Shown here: piece by piece, positions 8,633-17,076 of the stretch
How positions within the stretch are numbered: the stretch's first letter is position 1
How the letters are laid out: the number at the start of each line of letters is the position of its first letter
NCBI RefSeq assembly: GCF_016907295.1
Contig: NZ_JAFBBR010000001.1
Coordinates: forward strand, 3,117,201-3,181,200
DNA: 64,000 bases
Source of the DNA: Microbacterium dextranolyticum
GTDB lineage: Bacteria; Actinomycetota; Actinomycetes; Actinomycetales; Microbacteriaceae
Direction of reading: 5' to 3'
Notes under the pieces: generated by a model
Database searches by the model: none
Seen by the model: only the letters and a program-made list of their open reading frames with translations
What the model was told of the DNA's origin: nothing
Program-made: the position numbers and the translations under genes

Positions 8633-8645
8633 GCGGACGCGCCGG

Positions 8646-11600
8646 TCACGCCTCGTGTACGGACTCCGCTCGGCGACGACGCGCGATCAGCACACCGGTG
8701 ACGACGAGGGCGGCCACCAGGACCAGACCTCCGCCGAGCGCCCAGGGCCACAGCGGGGCGGCCTCGGCGGCGGGCTCGGCCTCGTGCACCGTCACGGGGG
8801 GTGCGGCTGCCGCCTCGGCCTTCTCCGCCGTCACCGGCGCTCCGCAGTCTGCGGCCACCGGGATCGTCGCCGACACCGGGTCGAGCTCGGACCCCGCCGG
8901 GTAGGTGCCGAAGGCCGCGGCACCGGCATCCGTCAGAGTGGCCGGCACGGCGTCGAGCGTGATCGCACCGCCGGAGATCTCGAGATCGCCGAGCGGGAAC
9001 TGCGCGAAGCGCACCCCCTGCGCGGCGACCGCCGCGCCGCCCTGCGTGGTGCCGGAGATGTCGAAGACGAGATAGCCGACGTTCCCCGCGAGCTCGAGCC
9101 GCGCTGCGGAGAGGGTCGTGTCCAGCGCACCGCCGTGACCGGTGAAGCGCAGGCTGCCACCGTAGGCGATCAGCCCCGACTTCTGCGCCACGTCGAGCGG
9201 GCCCGACCCGGCCGACCAGACGAACCGGGGGTAGTCGTAGGAGATCCCGTCGAGAGTCCACCCGCCCTGGGCGATGCCCTCGATGTAGGTGCGGAAGCTC
9301 TCCTTGAAGCCCCACGAGAGCGTCGCGCCGGCCACCGTGCACTGCCCGGCGACGGCGCCCGCGGCGGTCGCGCGGGCCAGGGTGAACATGACTCCCCGAT
9401 CGACCGAGCCCTGGAAGGTGAGGGTGTGCTGCCCGTCGGCGAGCGTCGCCGGCAGCGAGCCCGTCCAGGTCGCGACCCCGTCGGCATCCGCATCGACGGT
9501 ACCGAGGAGCACCGGAGTCGAGTAGACGACGACACGGATGCCGGTCTCGTTCGGTTCGAAGCCCGTCGCGCGGACGGTCGCGGTGCGCCCCGATCCCAGC
9601 AGTGCGAGCTGGTCGGCGGGCAGGGTGATGCCGGATGTCGCCGGTGGCGCCTCGGGCAGGGTGACCCGCGCGGTCGTCGTGGTCGAGGCGGTGGCCACGG
9701 TGCCGGTCGATCCGGACGGCGCGGCGGCGACCGCGCCGATCGTGAAGGTGACCGGGTCGAGGGCCGTGCTGAATCCGGCCAGCACCTGGTCGCGTCCTGC
9801 GGAGGTCAGCGTGGCGGGCGCGTCCGTGTAGGTGACGGCACCGCCGGCGCTCGATCGCGACGCGGCGCCGAGGTCGAGGGTCGCGAAGGGCACCGATCCC
9901 CCACCGCTCGTGACCGACAGGGTCGCGGAGGTCGGCGAGGTGATCCGCACCTGCGGGTTCGAGATCGTCACGTCGAGCACGCCGCCGTGACCGGTGAACC
10001 GCACGGACCCGGCGTAGTCGATCGTCCCGGTGCCGCTCGCGGCGTCGTAGCCGCCCGTCGTGGCCTGACCGAACTGGAAGAGTCCGCCCGAGCGGGTCGC
10101 ACCCCCGCCGACCGCGATCTGCCCGTGGGCGATCGAACCGGTGACGTAGCCGGCGAAGCTCGACGAGATCGCCCAGCGGAGCGATCCGCCCGGCACGGTC
10201 TCGACCGGCGGAGCGGTCGGCACCGTCGGAGTCGTCGGCGTGGTCGGCTGCGGCTGGGGGCCGCGCGGGGCGAGAACGTCCCACTGCGCGGGGGTGAGGG
10301 AGACGTCGGCGCGGGCGTAGATCGTGTCGGCGCCCGGGGTCGTGTGACCCTGCCAGACGACGACCTCGTAGCTGGTGCCGCGCACGAGCTTCGCCGCGGG
10401 GACGCTGAGGGTCTTGTCGAACGCGCCGCCGGTGATCGCACCGGGGGTCATCCAGTAGCCGAAGGCCGCGTATCCCCCGCTGGCGCTGAGCCCGGCCTCG
10501 GTGCCCTTCTCGATGAGGGCGGCGTACGCGCCGGTGATGTCGCCGAAGCCGGAGCCGACGACGCGCACGGTCGCCGCCTCCGCCGAGACGGTGGGCACCG
10601 TCACCGCGATCGCGCGCGGCTGCTCTGCGCGGAACGTGATCGGCGTGAACGTCGAGAACGCGGCGTACGTCGAGCCTCCGGCCGGGTCGGTGCGGATGCC
10701 GAAGCGCGCGCCGTCGGGAGCGTCATCGGGCCGCGTCGCGGTCAGCGTCGTCGAGAACGATCCGTCGGCGGCGATCGCGACCGCGCCTCGTGCCACGCCG
10801 CCGATCGCGGCGACGTCATCGGCGTTCACGGCCCACCGGGTGCCCGCGGCCCCGCTGCCGACGGTCGTCCAGGCGTCGGAATCGCCGTGGAAGTAGCCGA
10901 AACGCACGTAGGCGCCGGCGAACGTGCCGGCCAGCGGCGGGCGCGTGCCGTTCGTCGCGGGCGGGTGGGGCAGGAACCCGACACCGCTCACGGCGAGCGG
11001 GGCGCCGGCCACGATGTCGGAGGTCTGCGCGAGCGAGACCGCGGGTGCCGGGGCGAAGGCGACCTCGGTGAACGTGTCGAACAGCGCGTGCTTCGCACCG
11101 CTGCCGGCGAAGGTGCGGACGCCGAAGCGGGCCCCGGCCGGCGCGTCGGCCGGCCGGTCGGCGACGAGCGTCGTCGAGAAGGTGCCGTCGGATGCCACGG
11201 CCACCGCACCGGCGGCCGTGCCGCCGATGGCGGTCACATCGGCGGCATCCACGACCCACTTGGTGTGGTCGGCGGTGCGCCCGAGCGCTGTCCACGTCGC
11301 GCCCGTGTAGTAGCCGAACTGCACGTAGGCGCCGCCGAACTTGCCGGCCAGCGGCGGCCGGGTGCCGTTCGTCGTGGGAGCCTGCGGGAGGAAGCCCGTT
11401 CCGGTGATCTGCAGCTCGTCGCCCGCCGGGACGGTCGTGCGCGCGAGCGCCACCGTGACGGGAACCGGCTGCGGCGTCGGCGTGCTGGTGGGCTCGGGAG
11501 TCGGCGTCGGCTCCGGCGTACTGGTCGGCTCCGGGGTGGCGGTCGGCTCGGGCGTGCTGGTGGGCTCCGGCGTCGCCGTCGGCTCGGGCGTGCTGGTGGG

Positions 11601-12143
11601 CTCCGGCGTCGCCGTCGGCTCGGGGGTGCTGGTCGGCTCGGGAGTCGTCGTCGGCTCCGGTGTCGGGATGTCCGCCCAGTCGAGAGCCGTGGTGGTGTCC
11701 TGGCTGCGATCGGCCATCCCCTGACCGTGCGCCTTCGAGGTGTACACGGCGTACTCGGCGCCCTCGGTGTACGCCGGGACCGTGACGGTGAACGTGAAGC
11801 TGCCGTCGTCGTTCATGGGTTCCGTGCGCCCCTGGCCGGAGCCACCGGACGCGTTGCCCACCGCGACGAAGACGACCTCGGTAAGGGACCCCGAGCCCCG
11901 GTAGAACCCGGGTAGCCCAGCCGGCCCGACGCCGAAGTAGATGCCCGGCTTCTCTGCGGCGAAGCCGGATCCCGACACCGTGACGGCGCCGCCCTCGCGC
12001 GGGACGGTGTCGATCGAGACCGCGGGGGCGGCGGCGTGGGCGAGTGGCGCCGTGATCGTGCCGGCGATCACGAGGAACAGCGAGAGCAGGGCTGCGAGGA
12101 ACGTGCGAGGCAGTGGACGGGCGGGCACAGGGGTGTCGGTCAC
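8646..12143 (-). CDS. Giant cell-surface HtaA-domain haem-binding protein
   Basis: A 1165-residue exported protein. Layout: basic N terminus and signal sequence ending AHA-A (about 1-40); an Ig-like stretch; ten TPEPT repeats (about 159-225); two near-identical bacterial-surface modules of about 130 residues that both carry NGTRPPLAG and FGVRT/FGIRT; a third Ig-like module; HtaA domain 1 (about 649-800, SLRWAISSSFAGYV ... VRFTGHGG); a spacer; HtaA domain 2 (about 933-1098, LSWGFKESFRTYI ... LRFTGHGG); and a C-terminal membrane helix with RRRR tail (about 1130-1158). No LPXTG motif is seen. HtaA domains capture haem in Corynebacterium. The GTG start at 12143 has GGAG upstream and fits the signal peptide; a longer frame to 12266 would run through the iron box. 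Confidence 0.9.
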   Translation of the reverse strand: MTDTPVPARPLPRTFLAALLSLFLVIAGTITAPLAHAAAPAVSIDTVPREGGAVTVSGSGFAAEKPGIYFGVGPAGLPGFYRGSGSLTEVVFVAVGNASGGSGQGRTEPMNDDGSFTFTVTVPAYTEGAEYAVYTSKAHGQGMADRSQDTTTALDWADIPTPEPTTTPEPTSTPEPTATPEPTSTPEPTATPEPTSTPEPTATPEPTSTPEPTPTPEPTSTPTPQPVPVTVALARTTVPAGDELQITGTGFLPQAPTTNGTRPPLAGKFGGAYVQFGYYTGATWTALGRTADHTKWVVDAADVTAIGGTAAGAVAVASDGTFSTTLVADRPADAPAGARFGVRTFAGSGAKHALFDTFTEVAFAPAPAVSLAQTSDIVAGAPLAVSGVGFLPHPPATNGTRPPLAGTFAGAYVRFGYFHGDSDAWTTVGSGAAGTRWAVNADDVAAIGGVARGAVAIAADGSFSTTLTATRPDDAPDGARFGIRTDPAGGSTYAAFSTFTPITFRAEQPRAIAVTVPTVSAEAATVRVVGSGFGDITGAYAALIEKGTEAGLSASGGYAAFGYWMTPGAITGGAFDKTLSVPAAKLVRGTSYEVVVWQGHTTPGADTIYARADVSLTPAQWDVLAPRGPQPQPTTPTTPTVPTAPPVETVPGGSLRWAISSSFAGYVTGSIAHGQIAVGGGATRSGGLFQFGQATTGGYDAASGTGTIDYAGSVRFTGHGGVLDVTISNPQVRITSPTSATLSVTSGGGSVPFATLDLGAASRSSAGGAVTYTDAPATLTSAGRDQVLAGFSTALDPVTFTIGAVAAAPSGSTGTVATASTTTTARVTLPEAPPATSGITLPADQLALLGSGRTATVRATGFEPNETGIRVVVYSTPVLLGTVDADADGVATWTGSLPATLADGQHTLTFQGSVDRGVMFTLARATAAGAVAGQCTVAGATLSWGFKESFRTYIEGIAQGGWTLDGISYDYPRFVWSAGSGPLDVAQKSGLIAYGGSLRFTGHGGALDTTLSAARLELAGNVGYLVFDISGTTQGGAAVAAQGVRFAQFPLGDLEISGGAITLDAVPATLTDAGAAAFGTYPAGSELDPVSATIPVAADCGAPVTAEKAEAAAAPPVTVHEAEPAAEAAPLWPWALGGGLVLVAALVVTGVLIARRRRAESVHEA
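11467..11668. repeat. 18/36-bp tandem repeat coding for TPEPT linker
   Basis: About 200 bp of tandem repeat inside the HtaA gene, coding for alternating TPEPTS/TPEPTA units, ten TPEPT in all. It would be an extended, cell-wall-spanning linker. Slippage here could change the linker length between strains. Confidence 0.85.
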
Positions 12144-12218
12144 GGGGATCTCCGGAGGGATCGCGCGTCGAAGCAGCGATCGCGGCAGCGAGGCAGTCGG
12201 GCAGGTGAGGCATCCGAG

Positions 12219-12237
12219 TAAGGCAAGCCTCACCTGA
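12219..12237 (-). promoter_or_regulatory. DtxR/IdeR-like iron box upstream of the HtaA gene
   Basis: Read on the minus strand, this 19-mer matches the known DtxR/IdeR consensus TTAGGTTAGSCTAACCTAA at about 14 of 19 positions. It lies 76 bp before the HtaA gene start and suggests iron-dependent repression. Confidence 0.65.
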
Positions 12238-12285
12238 CTCGAATTCTCTCTCGACGCTAACGACACTCACAGGTCACGTCAAGTT

Positions 12286-12304
12286 TGAGGTTAGGCTTGC
12301 CTAA
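12286..12304 (+). promoter_or_regulatory. DtxR/IdeR-like iron box overlapping the hmuT start
   Basis: TGAGGTTAGGCTTGCCTAA matches the DtxR/IdeR consensus at about 16 of 19 positions. Its last base is the A of the hmuT ATG, and it contains TAGGCT (12292-12297), a probable -10 element. The repressor would cover both -10 and start codon. Confidence 0.75.
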
Positions 12305-13467
12305 TGCACAGACGATCCTCGACCCCGCTCGTCCTGCTCGTGCTGTCCGCACTCACCGCCGCGGTGCTCACCGGCTGCACCAGCGCCGGCGCCGCGACGG
12401 CGCGGTCCGCGGAGGCTTCCGACCCCGCCTGCCCGGCCGCGACCGCCGCACTGTCGACGCTGCAGCTGGTGGACGACGTCCGCGGGCACGTCGGACCGTC
12501 GACGGCGTGCCTCGCGTCGCGCAGCATCCCGGTGGTCGCAGATGACACGGCGCCCGTTCTGCCGGTCACGGTCATCGACGCCGAAGGACGCGAGGTCACG
12601 GTCGCCGATGCGAGCCGCATCCTTCCGATCGACATCTCGGGAACGATCGCCGCCACCGTGTTCGCCCTCGGGCTCGGCGGGAACGTCGTCGGCAAGGACA
12701 CCTCGACCAACATCCCGGGAACCGAGGACCTGCCGCTCGTCACGAAGTCCGGGCACACGCTCAACGCGGAGGCGATCCTGGGGCTCGCCCCCACCGTCGT
12801 GCTCACCGACACCACGATCGGGCCCAAAGAGGTGCGTCAGCAGCTGCGCGACGCCGGCATCGCGGTCGTCGTGATCTCGAGCGAGCGGAGGCTCGACACG
12901 ACGGACGCCCTCGTCACCGAGGTGGCCGCCGCCCTCGGCGTGCCCACCCGCGGCACCGCACTCGCGGCGCAGCTGGATGCCTCGGTCGACGCCGCCCGGC
13001 AGGAGATCGCCACGGTGGCGCCCACCGATCCCGCACGGCGGGCCCGGATGCTGTTCCTCTACGTGCGCGGCAGCGCGAACGTCTACTACATCTTCGGCGA
13101 GGACTCGGGCGCCGACTCTCTCATCGACGCCGTCGGTGGAGTCGACGTCGCCGCGGAGATCGGATGGTCGGGCATGAAGCCGATGACCGCCGAAGCCCTG
13201 GTGGCCGCCCAGCCGGACGTGCTCGTCATGATGACCGACGGGCTGTCCTCGGTCGGCGGCATCGATGGACTGCTCGAGCGGATTCCCGCGATCGCACAGA
13301 CCCCCGCCGGGGCGCACCGCCGGGTGATCGACATGGCCGACACCGCCGTGCTGAGCTTCGGCCCCCGCACGGCCGACGTCGTGCGCTCGCTCGCCGGGGC
13401 CCTGTACGCCCCGGCCGACTTCCCGGCCCGCGCGGACGCGTCCGCCTCGCCCGCGCCGACCTCGTGA
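12304..13467 (+). CDS. hmuT: Haem ABC transporter substrate-binding lipoprotein
   Basis: A 387-residue protein. A lipoprotein signal ends in VLTGC with Cys25; the rest is a periplasmic-binding fold of the haem/B12/siderophore class (about 75-370; ISGTIAATVFALGLGGNVVGK, TLNAEAILGLAPTVVLTD, FLYVRGSANVYYIFG). It would receive haem from the HtaA protein encoded divergently and pass it to HmuUV. The ATG at 12304 has no ribosome site but TAGGCT 6 nt upstream, so a leaderless start is likely. Its stop overlaps the hmuU GTG by 4 nt. Confidence 0.88.
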   Translation: MHRRSSTPLVLLVLSALTAAVLTGCTSAGAATARSAEASDPACPAATAALSTLQLVDDVRGHVGPSTACLASRSIPVVADDTAPVLPVTVIDAEGREVTVADASRILPIDISGTIAATVFALGLGGNVVGKDTSTNIPGTEDLPLVTKSGHTLNAEAILGLAPTVVLTDTTIGPKEVRQQLRDAGIAVVVISSERRLDTTDALVTEVAAALGVPTRGTALAAQLDASVDAARQEIATVAPTDPARRARMLFLYVRGSANVYYIFGEDSGADSLIDAVGGVDVAAEIGWSGMKPMTAEALVAAQPDVLVMMTDGLSSVGGIDGLLERIPAIAQTPAGAHRRVIDMADTAVLSFGPRTADVVRSLAGALYAPADFPARADASASPAPTS

Positions 13468-14603
13468 CCTCGGCACTCGAGCGCACCGCGGGCCCTCGTC
13501 GAACCCCGCGCACCGATGCCACCGCTGCCGGCGCGGGCGAGATCGCGACCCCCGTGCCGCGCACCCACCGCGGAGCGCGGTTCGCCATCACGACCACCGT
13601 GCTCGCGGTCGCGCTCGTCGTCGCCTGCGTCGTGTCGCTGGGGTCGGGTCAGTTCGCGCTCGCGCCGAGCGAGGTCGTGGGCATCTTGGCGCGCGCCGTC
13701 GGCATCCCCACCGCGTGGGCCCCCGGCACCCCCGCCGCAGCCGGTGTCGTCCTCGACATCCGTCTGCCCCGCATCGTCCTGGGCCTTCTCGTCGGGGCGG
13801 CACTGGCCGTCTCGGGCGTACTGATGCAGGCGATCTTCGGAAACCCCCTCGCGGATGCCGGGGTCGTGGGCGTCTCGTCGGGCGCGGCGGTCGGCGCGGC
13901 GGCATCCCTCACCTTCGGCCTCGCCACGTTCGGCATGTGGACCACACCGGTGTTCGCCTTCGCGGGCGGCCTGCTCGCCGTGTTCTCGGTGTACCTGATC
14001 AGCCGCTCGGGCGGGCGCACCGAGGTCGTGACGCTGCTGCTCACCGGCATCGCGGTGAACGCGATCGGCGGGGCTGCACTGGCGTTCCTCACGTTCATCG
14101 GCACGACCGCCACCCGCGAGCAGATCGTGTTCTGGCAGCTGGGATCGCTCAACGGCGCGCTCTGGCCCAACATCGCCCTGGTCGCCCCGCTCGTGGCCGT
14201 CGGCATCGCGGTGGCGCTCGTCGTCGCCCGCCGCCTCGACCTCTTCGCCCTCGGCGAGCGCACCGCGCGCCATCTCGGCGTGCGCGTCGAACTGCTGCGC
14301 GTCGTCGTCATCGTCACGGTCGCCCTGCTCGTGACGGGCGCCGTCGCCTTCGCCGGGATCATCGGCTTCGTCGGGCTCGTCGTTCCCCACCTCATGCGCA
14401 TGGCGATCGGACCCGCGCACCTTCCCCTCATCATCACCTCGGCCCTCGGAGCGTCGCTGCTGATCGCCGTAGCCGACCTCGTGGCGCGCACCGCGGTGCC
14501 GCTCGCCGACATGCCGATCGGCATGATCACGGCGCTCGTCGGCGGGCCGTTCTTCCTGTGGCTGCTCGTGCGTACGCGCCGCCGTTCGGGAGGCTGGGCA
14601 TGA
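13464..14603 (+). CDS. hmuU: Haem ABC transporter permease (FecCD family)
   Basis: A 379-residue FecCD-type permease with about nine to ten hydrophobic segments. Characteristic phrases are LRLPR-like DIRLPRIVLGLLVGAALAVSG, MQAIFGNPLADAGVVGVSSGA, and GLVVPHLMR near the C terminus, the loop that meets the ATPase. The GTG start overlaps the hmuT stop (GTGA), and its own stop overlaps the hmuV ATG (ATGA), so the three genes are translationally coupled. Confidence 0.92.
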   Translation: MTSALERTAGPRRTPRTDATAAGAGEIATPVPRTHRGARFAITTTVLAVALVVACVVSLGSGQFALAPSEVVGILARAVGIPTAWAPGTPAAAGVVLDIRLPRIVLGLLVGAALAVSGVLMQAIFGNPLADAGVVGVSSGAAVGAAASLTFGLATFGMWTTPVFAFAGGLLAVFSVYLISRSGGRTEVVTLLLTGIAVNAIGGAALAFLTFIGTTATREQIVFWQLGSLNGALWPNIALVAPLVAVGIAVALVVARRLDLFALGERTARHLGVRVELLRVVVIVTVALLVTGAVAFAGIIGFVGLVVPHLMRMAIGPAHLPLIITSALGASLLIAVADLVARTAVPLADMPIGMITALVGGPFFLWLLVRTRRRSGGWA

Positions 14604-15484
14604 ACGGGCGCCGGATGCCTGCGCCCACCGCCGCACCGTCCGCGCAGCCCGCGCAGCCCGCACCGTCACCGCCACCGTCACCGAGCCGGGGCCAGGCGGC
14701 GGGCCCCGGATCCGTCCGCCTCCGGGCGCGAGGGGTCACGGTCCACTACCCCGGCGCTCCTGCCGCGGCTCTCGCGGACGCGGATCTGGTCGTCCGCTCG
14801 GGCGAGGTGCACGCGCTCGTCGGCCCCAACGGGGCGGGCAAGTCCACCCTGTTCGGTGTGCTCGCCGGCGACGTCGTCCCCTCGACGGGATCGGTCAGCC
14901 TCGACGGGCATGAGCTGTCGGGCATCCGACCGATCGAACTCGCCCGCCGCCGTGCCGTGCTGCTGCAGGAGCATCGCGTGACCTTCCCGTTCACGGTGGC
15001 CGAGGTGGTGCGGATGGGCCGCGCGCCGTGGGCACGCACCCCGGCCGAAGGCGACGACGACATCGCCGTCGCCGATGCCCTCGCCGCGACCGATCTGACG
15101 GGCCTCGCGCACCGAACGCTGCCGTCGCTCTCGGGCGGCGAGCGCGCACGTGCGGCCCTCGCCCGGGTGCTCGCCCAGAACGTCGACGTGCTGCTGCTCG
15201 ACGAGCCGACCGCCGCGCTCGATCTGCGCCACCAGGAGGACGTGCTGCGCCTCGCCCGCGATCGCGCCCGCTCCGGTGCCGCCGTCGCCGTCGTGCTGCA
15301 CGATCTGAACGCCGCCCTCGGCTTCGCCGACCGGGTCACCCTCTTGGCGCAGGGCCGTGTCGTGGCATCCGGCCCGCCGCACGAGGTCCTGACGGCGGAT
15401 GCCGTCGCGGAGGTCTACGGGCAGCAGGTGGATGTCTTTCCGCACCCGCGTACGGGGGCGCCCGTGCTCGTGCCGCGCCGCTGA
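14600..15484 (+). CDS. hmuV: Haem ABC transporter ATPase
   Basis: A 294-residue ABC ATPase with a Pro/Ala-rich N-terminal extension (about 1-35). Walker A GPNGAGKST (about 75-83), Q-loop LLQEHR, signature LSGGERARAAL, Walker B VLLLDEPTAALD and the His switch VVLHDLN are all intact. Its ending, EVYGQQVDVFPHPRTG, is typical of HmuV. It closes the iron-controlled hmuTUV operon. Confidence 0.92.
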   Translation: MNGRRMPAPTAAPSAQPAQPAPSPPPSPSRGQAAGPGSVRLRARGVTVHYPGAPAAALADADLVVRSGEVHALVGPNGAGKSTLFGVLAGDVVPSTGSVSLDGHELSGIRPIELARRRAVLLQEHRVTFPFTVAEVVRMGRAPWARTPAEGDDDIAVADALAATDLTGLAHRTLPSLSGGERARAALARVLAQNVDVLLLDEPTAALDLRHQEDVLRLARDRARSGAAVAVVLHDLNAALGFADRVTLLAQGRVVASGPPHEVLTADAVAEVYGQQVDVFPHPRTGAPVLVPRR

Positions 15485-15552
15485 GCGCCGCGTCGGAACC
15501 CCTTCGGGGCCGCGTCGGAATGCCACACCGGGCGCATCGGTTGAGCTCCGGT

Positions 15553-16476
15553 ATGAAGGCACTCGTCTATTCCGACTTCGGCGGCAACGACCGCTTCGAG
15601 ATCACCGAGCGGGAGAAGCCGCACAACGGCCCCGACACGCTCGTCGTGCGGGTCGTCGCCGCCGGCATCAACCCCGTGGACTACAAGATCCGCGAGGGAT
15701 ACCTGCGCGGCGTCATCGACACGCGGCTGCCGGCGATCCCCGGCTGGGACGTCGCGGGCGTCGTCGAGCAGACCGGGCTCGACACCCCTGAGTTCGCCGT
15801 CGGCGACGCGGTTCTCGCCTACGCCCGCGCCGACGTCGTCGAGCACGGCTCGATCGCCGAGTTCGTGCCCGTGCCGGTGCGAACGGCCGCGCACAAGCCC
15901 GACGGGCTCTCGTTCGAGCAGGCCGCGGCACTGCCGCTGACGGGGCTCACCGCCCTGCAGGCGCTCGAGCGTGCCGGCGTGCACGAGGGCCAGACGGTGC
16001 TGATCCACGGCGCCGCGGGCGGCGTCGGCTCGATCGGAGTGCAGCTCGCGGTGCGCCGCGGTGCCCGCGTCGTCGGCACCGCCTCGGAGCGCAACCACGA
16101 CTATCTGCGGGAGCTCGGCGCCGAGCCCGTGCGCTATGGCGATGGCCTGGCCGACGCGGCGCGCGCCCTCGCACCGGAAGGCTTCGACGTCATCGTGGAC
16201 TTCGCCGGCGGCGCGTCGCTCGACAGCACGCCGGCCCTTCTCGCCGACGGCGGCACCGTGGTCTCGATCGCCGACCCGCGTGCCCGTACCGAGTTCGGCG
16301 GCCACTACCTGTGGGTGCGCCCCGACGCGGCCCAGCTCGCCGAGCTCGCACAGCTGGCCGCCGACGGCGACCTGCGCGTCGAGATCGCCGCCACCTACCC
16401 TCTCGATGAGGCCGCGGCCGCCTATGCCGCTCTCGAAGAGGGGCACACCCGCGGCAAGATCGTCGTCACCGTCTGA
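15553..16476 (+). CDS. Zinc-type NADP-dependent quinone reductase / alcohol dehydrogenase-like
   Basis: A 307-residue medium-chain dehydrogenase of the QOR branch. The GroES-like part (about 1-125: VVAAGINPVDYKIREG, PGWDVAGVV) lacks zinc-binding Cys clusters; the Rossmann part has LIHGAAGGVGSIGVQLA at about 150. Such enzymes reduce quinones or enones with NADPH. It lies 69 bp after hmuV; a short CCCCTTCGGGG hairpin in between may weaken read-through. A terminator hairpin follows. Confidence 0.88.
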   Translation: MKALVYSDFGGNDRFEITEREKPHNGPDTLVVRVVAAGINPVDYKIREGYLRGVIDTRLPAIPGWDVAGVVEQTGLDTPEFAVGDAVLAYARADVVEHGSIAEFVPVPVRTAAHKPDGLSFEQAAALPLTGLTALQALERAGVHEGQTVLIHGAAGGVGSIGVQLAVRRGARVVGTASERNHDYLRELGAEPVRYGDGLADAARALAPEGFDVIVDFAGGASLDSTPALLADGGTVVSIADPRARTEFGGHYLWVRPDAAQLAELAQLAADGDLRVEIAATYPLDEAAAAYAALEEGHTRGKIVVTV

Positions 16477-16490
16477 CGGTCACAGCCTCA

Positions 16491-16528
16491 GCTCTCGCGC
16501 GCCCGCCGCACAGCGGACGCGCGAGAGC
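16491..16528. terminator. Bidirectional terminator between convergent genes
   Basis: An 11-bp perfect stem (16491-16501 with 16518-16528), with further CCGC/GCGG pairing inside the loop, between the oxidoreductase and the SCP-like gene. Confidence 0.7.
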
Positions 16529-16534
16529 GGCGTC

Positions 16535-16903
16535 TCAGGGGCGCAGCGGCAGCAGGGCGGCGAGATCGGCGCGCGTCCCCGACGCGAGGATCCGCCCCGC
16601 AGTGAGTGCGTCGGCCCACGAGCTCTCGCCCGTCGCGAGAGCGATCCACGTCGCGGCATCCGTCTCGACGACGTTCGGCGGGGTTCCTCGGGTGTGCCGG
16701 GGGCCCTCGATCACCTGGACGGCGCCGAACGGGGGCACCCGCACCTCGACGGTGTTGCCGGGCGCTTTCTCGGCGAGCAGCTGCAGCAGATAACGGACCG
16801 CCGTCGCCAGATCGGGTCGAGCGGGTGCCGCGCCGCGCTCGGATGCCGCAGAGACGGCGAAGAGGGCGGCGCGGCCGTCGTCGGTCGAGATTCTGCGGGC
16901 CAT
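16535..16903 (-). CDS. Sterol carrier family (SCP2-like) protein
   Basis: A 122-residue protein of the short actinobacterial sterol-carrier-like group: [13 protein letters not shown] at the N terminus, [28 protein letters not shown] in the middle, and [24 protein letters not shown], the SCP-2-like lipid-pocket segment. The natural ligand is unknown. The ATG at 16903 is preferred over the adjacent GTG at 16906, because TACCGT lies exactly 6 nt upstream of the ATG, as in other leaderless genes here. It is divergent from purD across a hairpin repeat. Confidence 0.82.
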   Translation of the reverse strand: MARRISTDDGRAALFAVSAASERGAAPARPDLATAVRYLLQLLAEKAPGNTVEVRVPPFGAVQVIEGPRHTRGTPPNVVETDAATWIALATGESSWADALTAGRILASGTRADLAALLPLRP

Positions 16904-16919
16904 CACCCCACGGTAGCCC

Positions 16920-17036
16920 GTTCACAACTCCGGAGAAGAGGACTCCCAGCCCGCGGCGCACCACGGAAAGCCGCGGGGGTGGTTCAGGCCTCCGGACTTC
17001 TGAACCGGCAACACTCCGGAGTTCTGAACCGGCAAC
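16920..17036. repeat. Hairpin repeat, GTTCACAACTCCGGAG family (copy 1)
   Basis: GTTCACAACTCCGGAG (16920-16935) pairs with CTCCGGAGTTCTGAAC (17014-17029) at 15 of 16 positions. The right side is duplicated as a 24-bp direct repeat (CTCCGGA-TTCTGAACCGGCAA, at about 16990 and 17014). It lies between the divergent SCP-like gene and purD. A second member of the family is at 49371-49455. Confidence 0.75.
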
Positions 17037-17076
17037 GGACAGGCACGCGCGCGAGCCGCCTCGGTAGGCTGACCGG

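Noticed and set aside
8646..8760. Sortase anchor on the HtaA protein
   Set aside because: There is a C-terminal helix and basic tail but no LPXTG-like motif.
8241..11915. A 1224-codon open frame on the plus strand
   Set aside because: It is the complement of the HtaA gene. High GC in third positions keeps opposite frames open; the translation is Arg/His/Gly-rich without domains.
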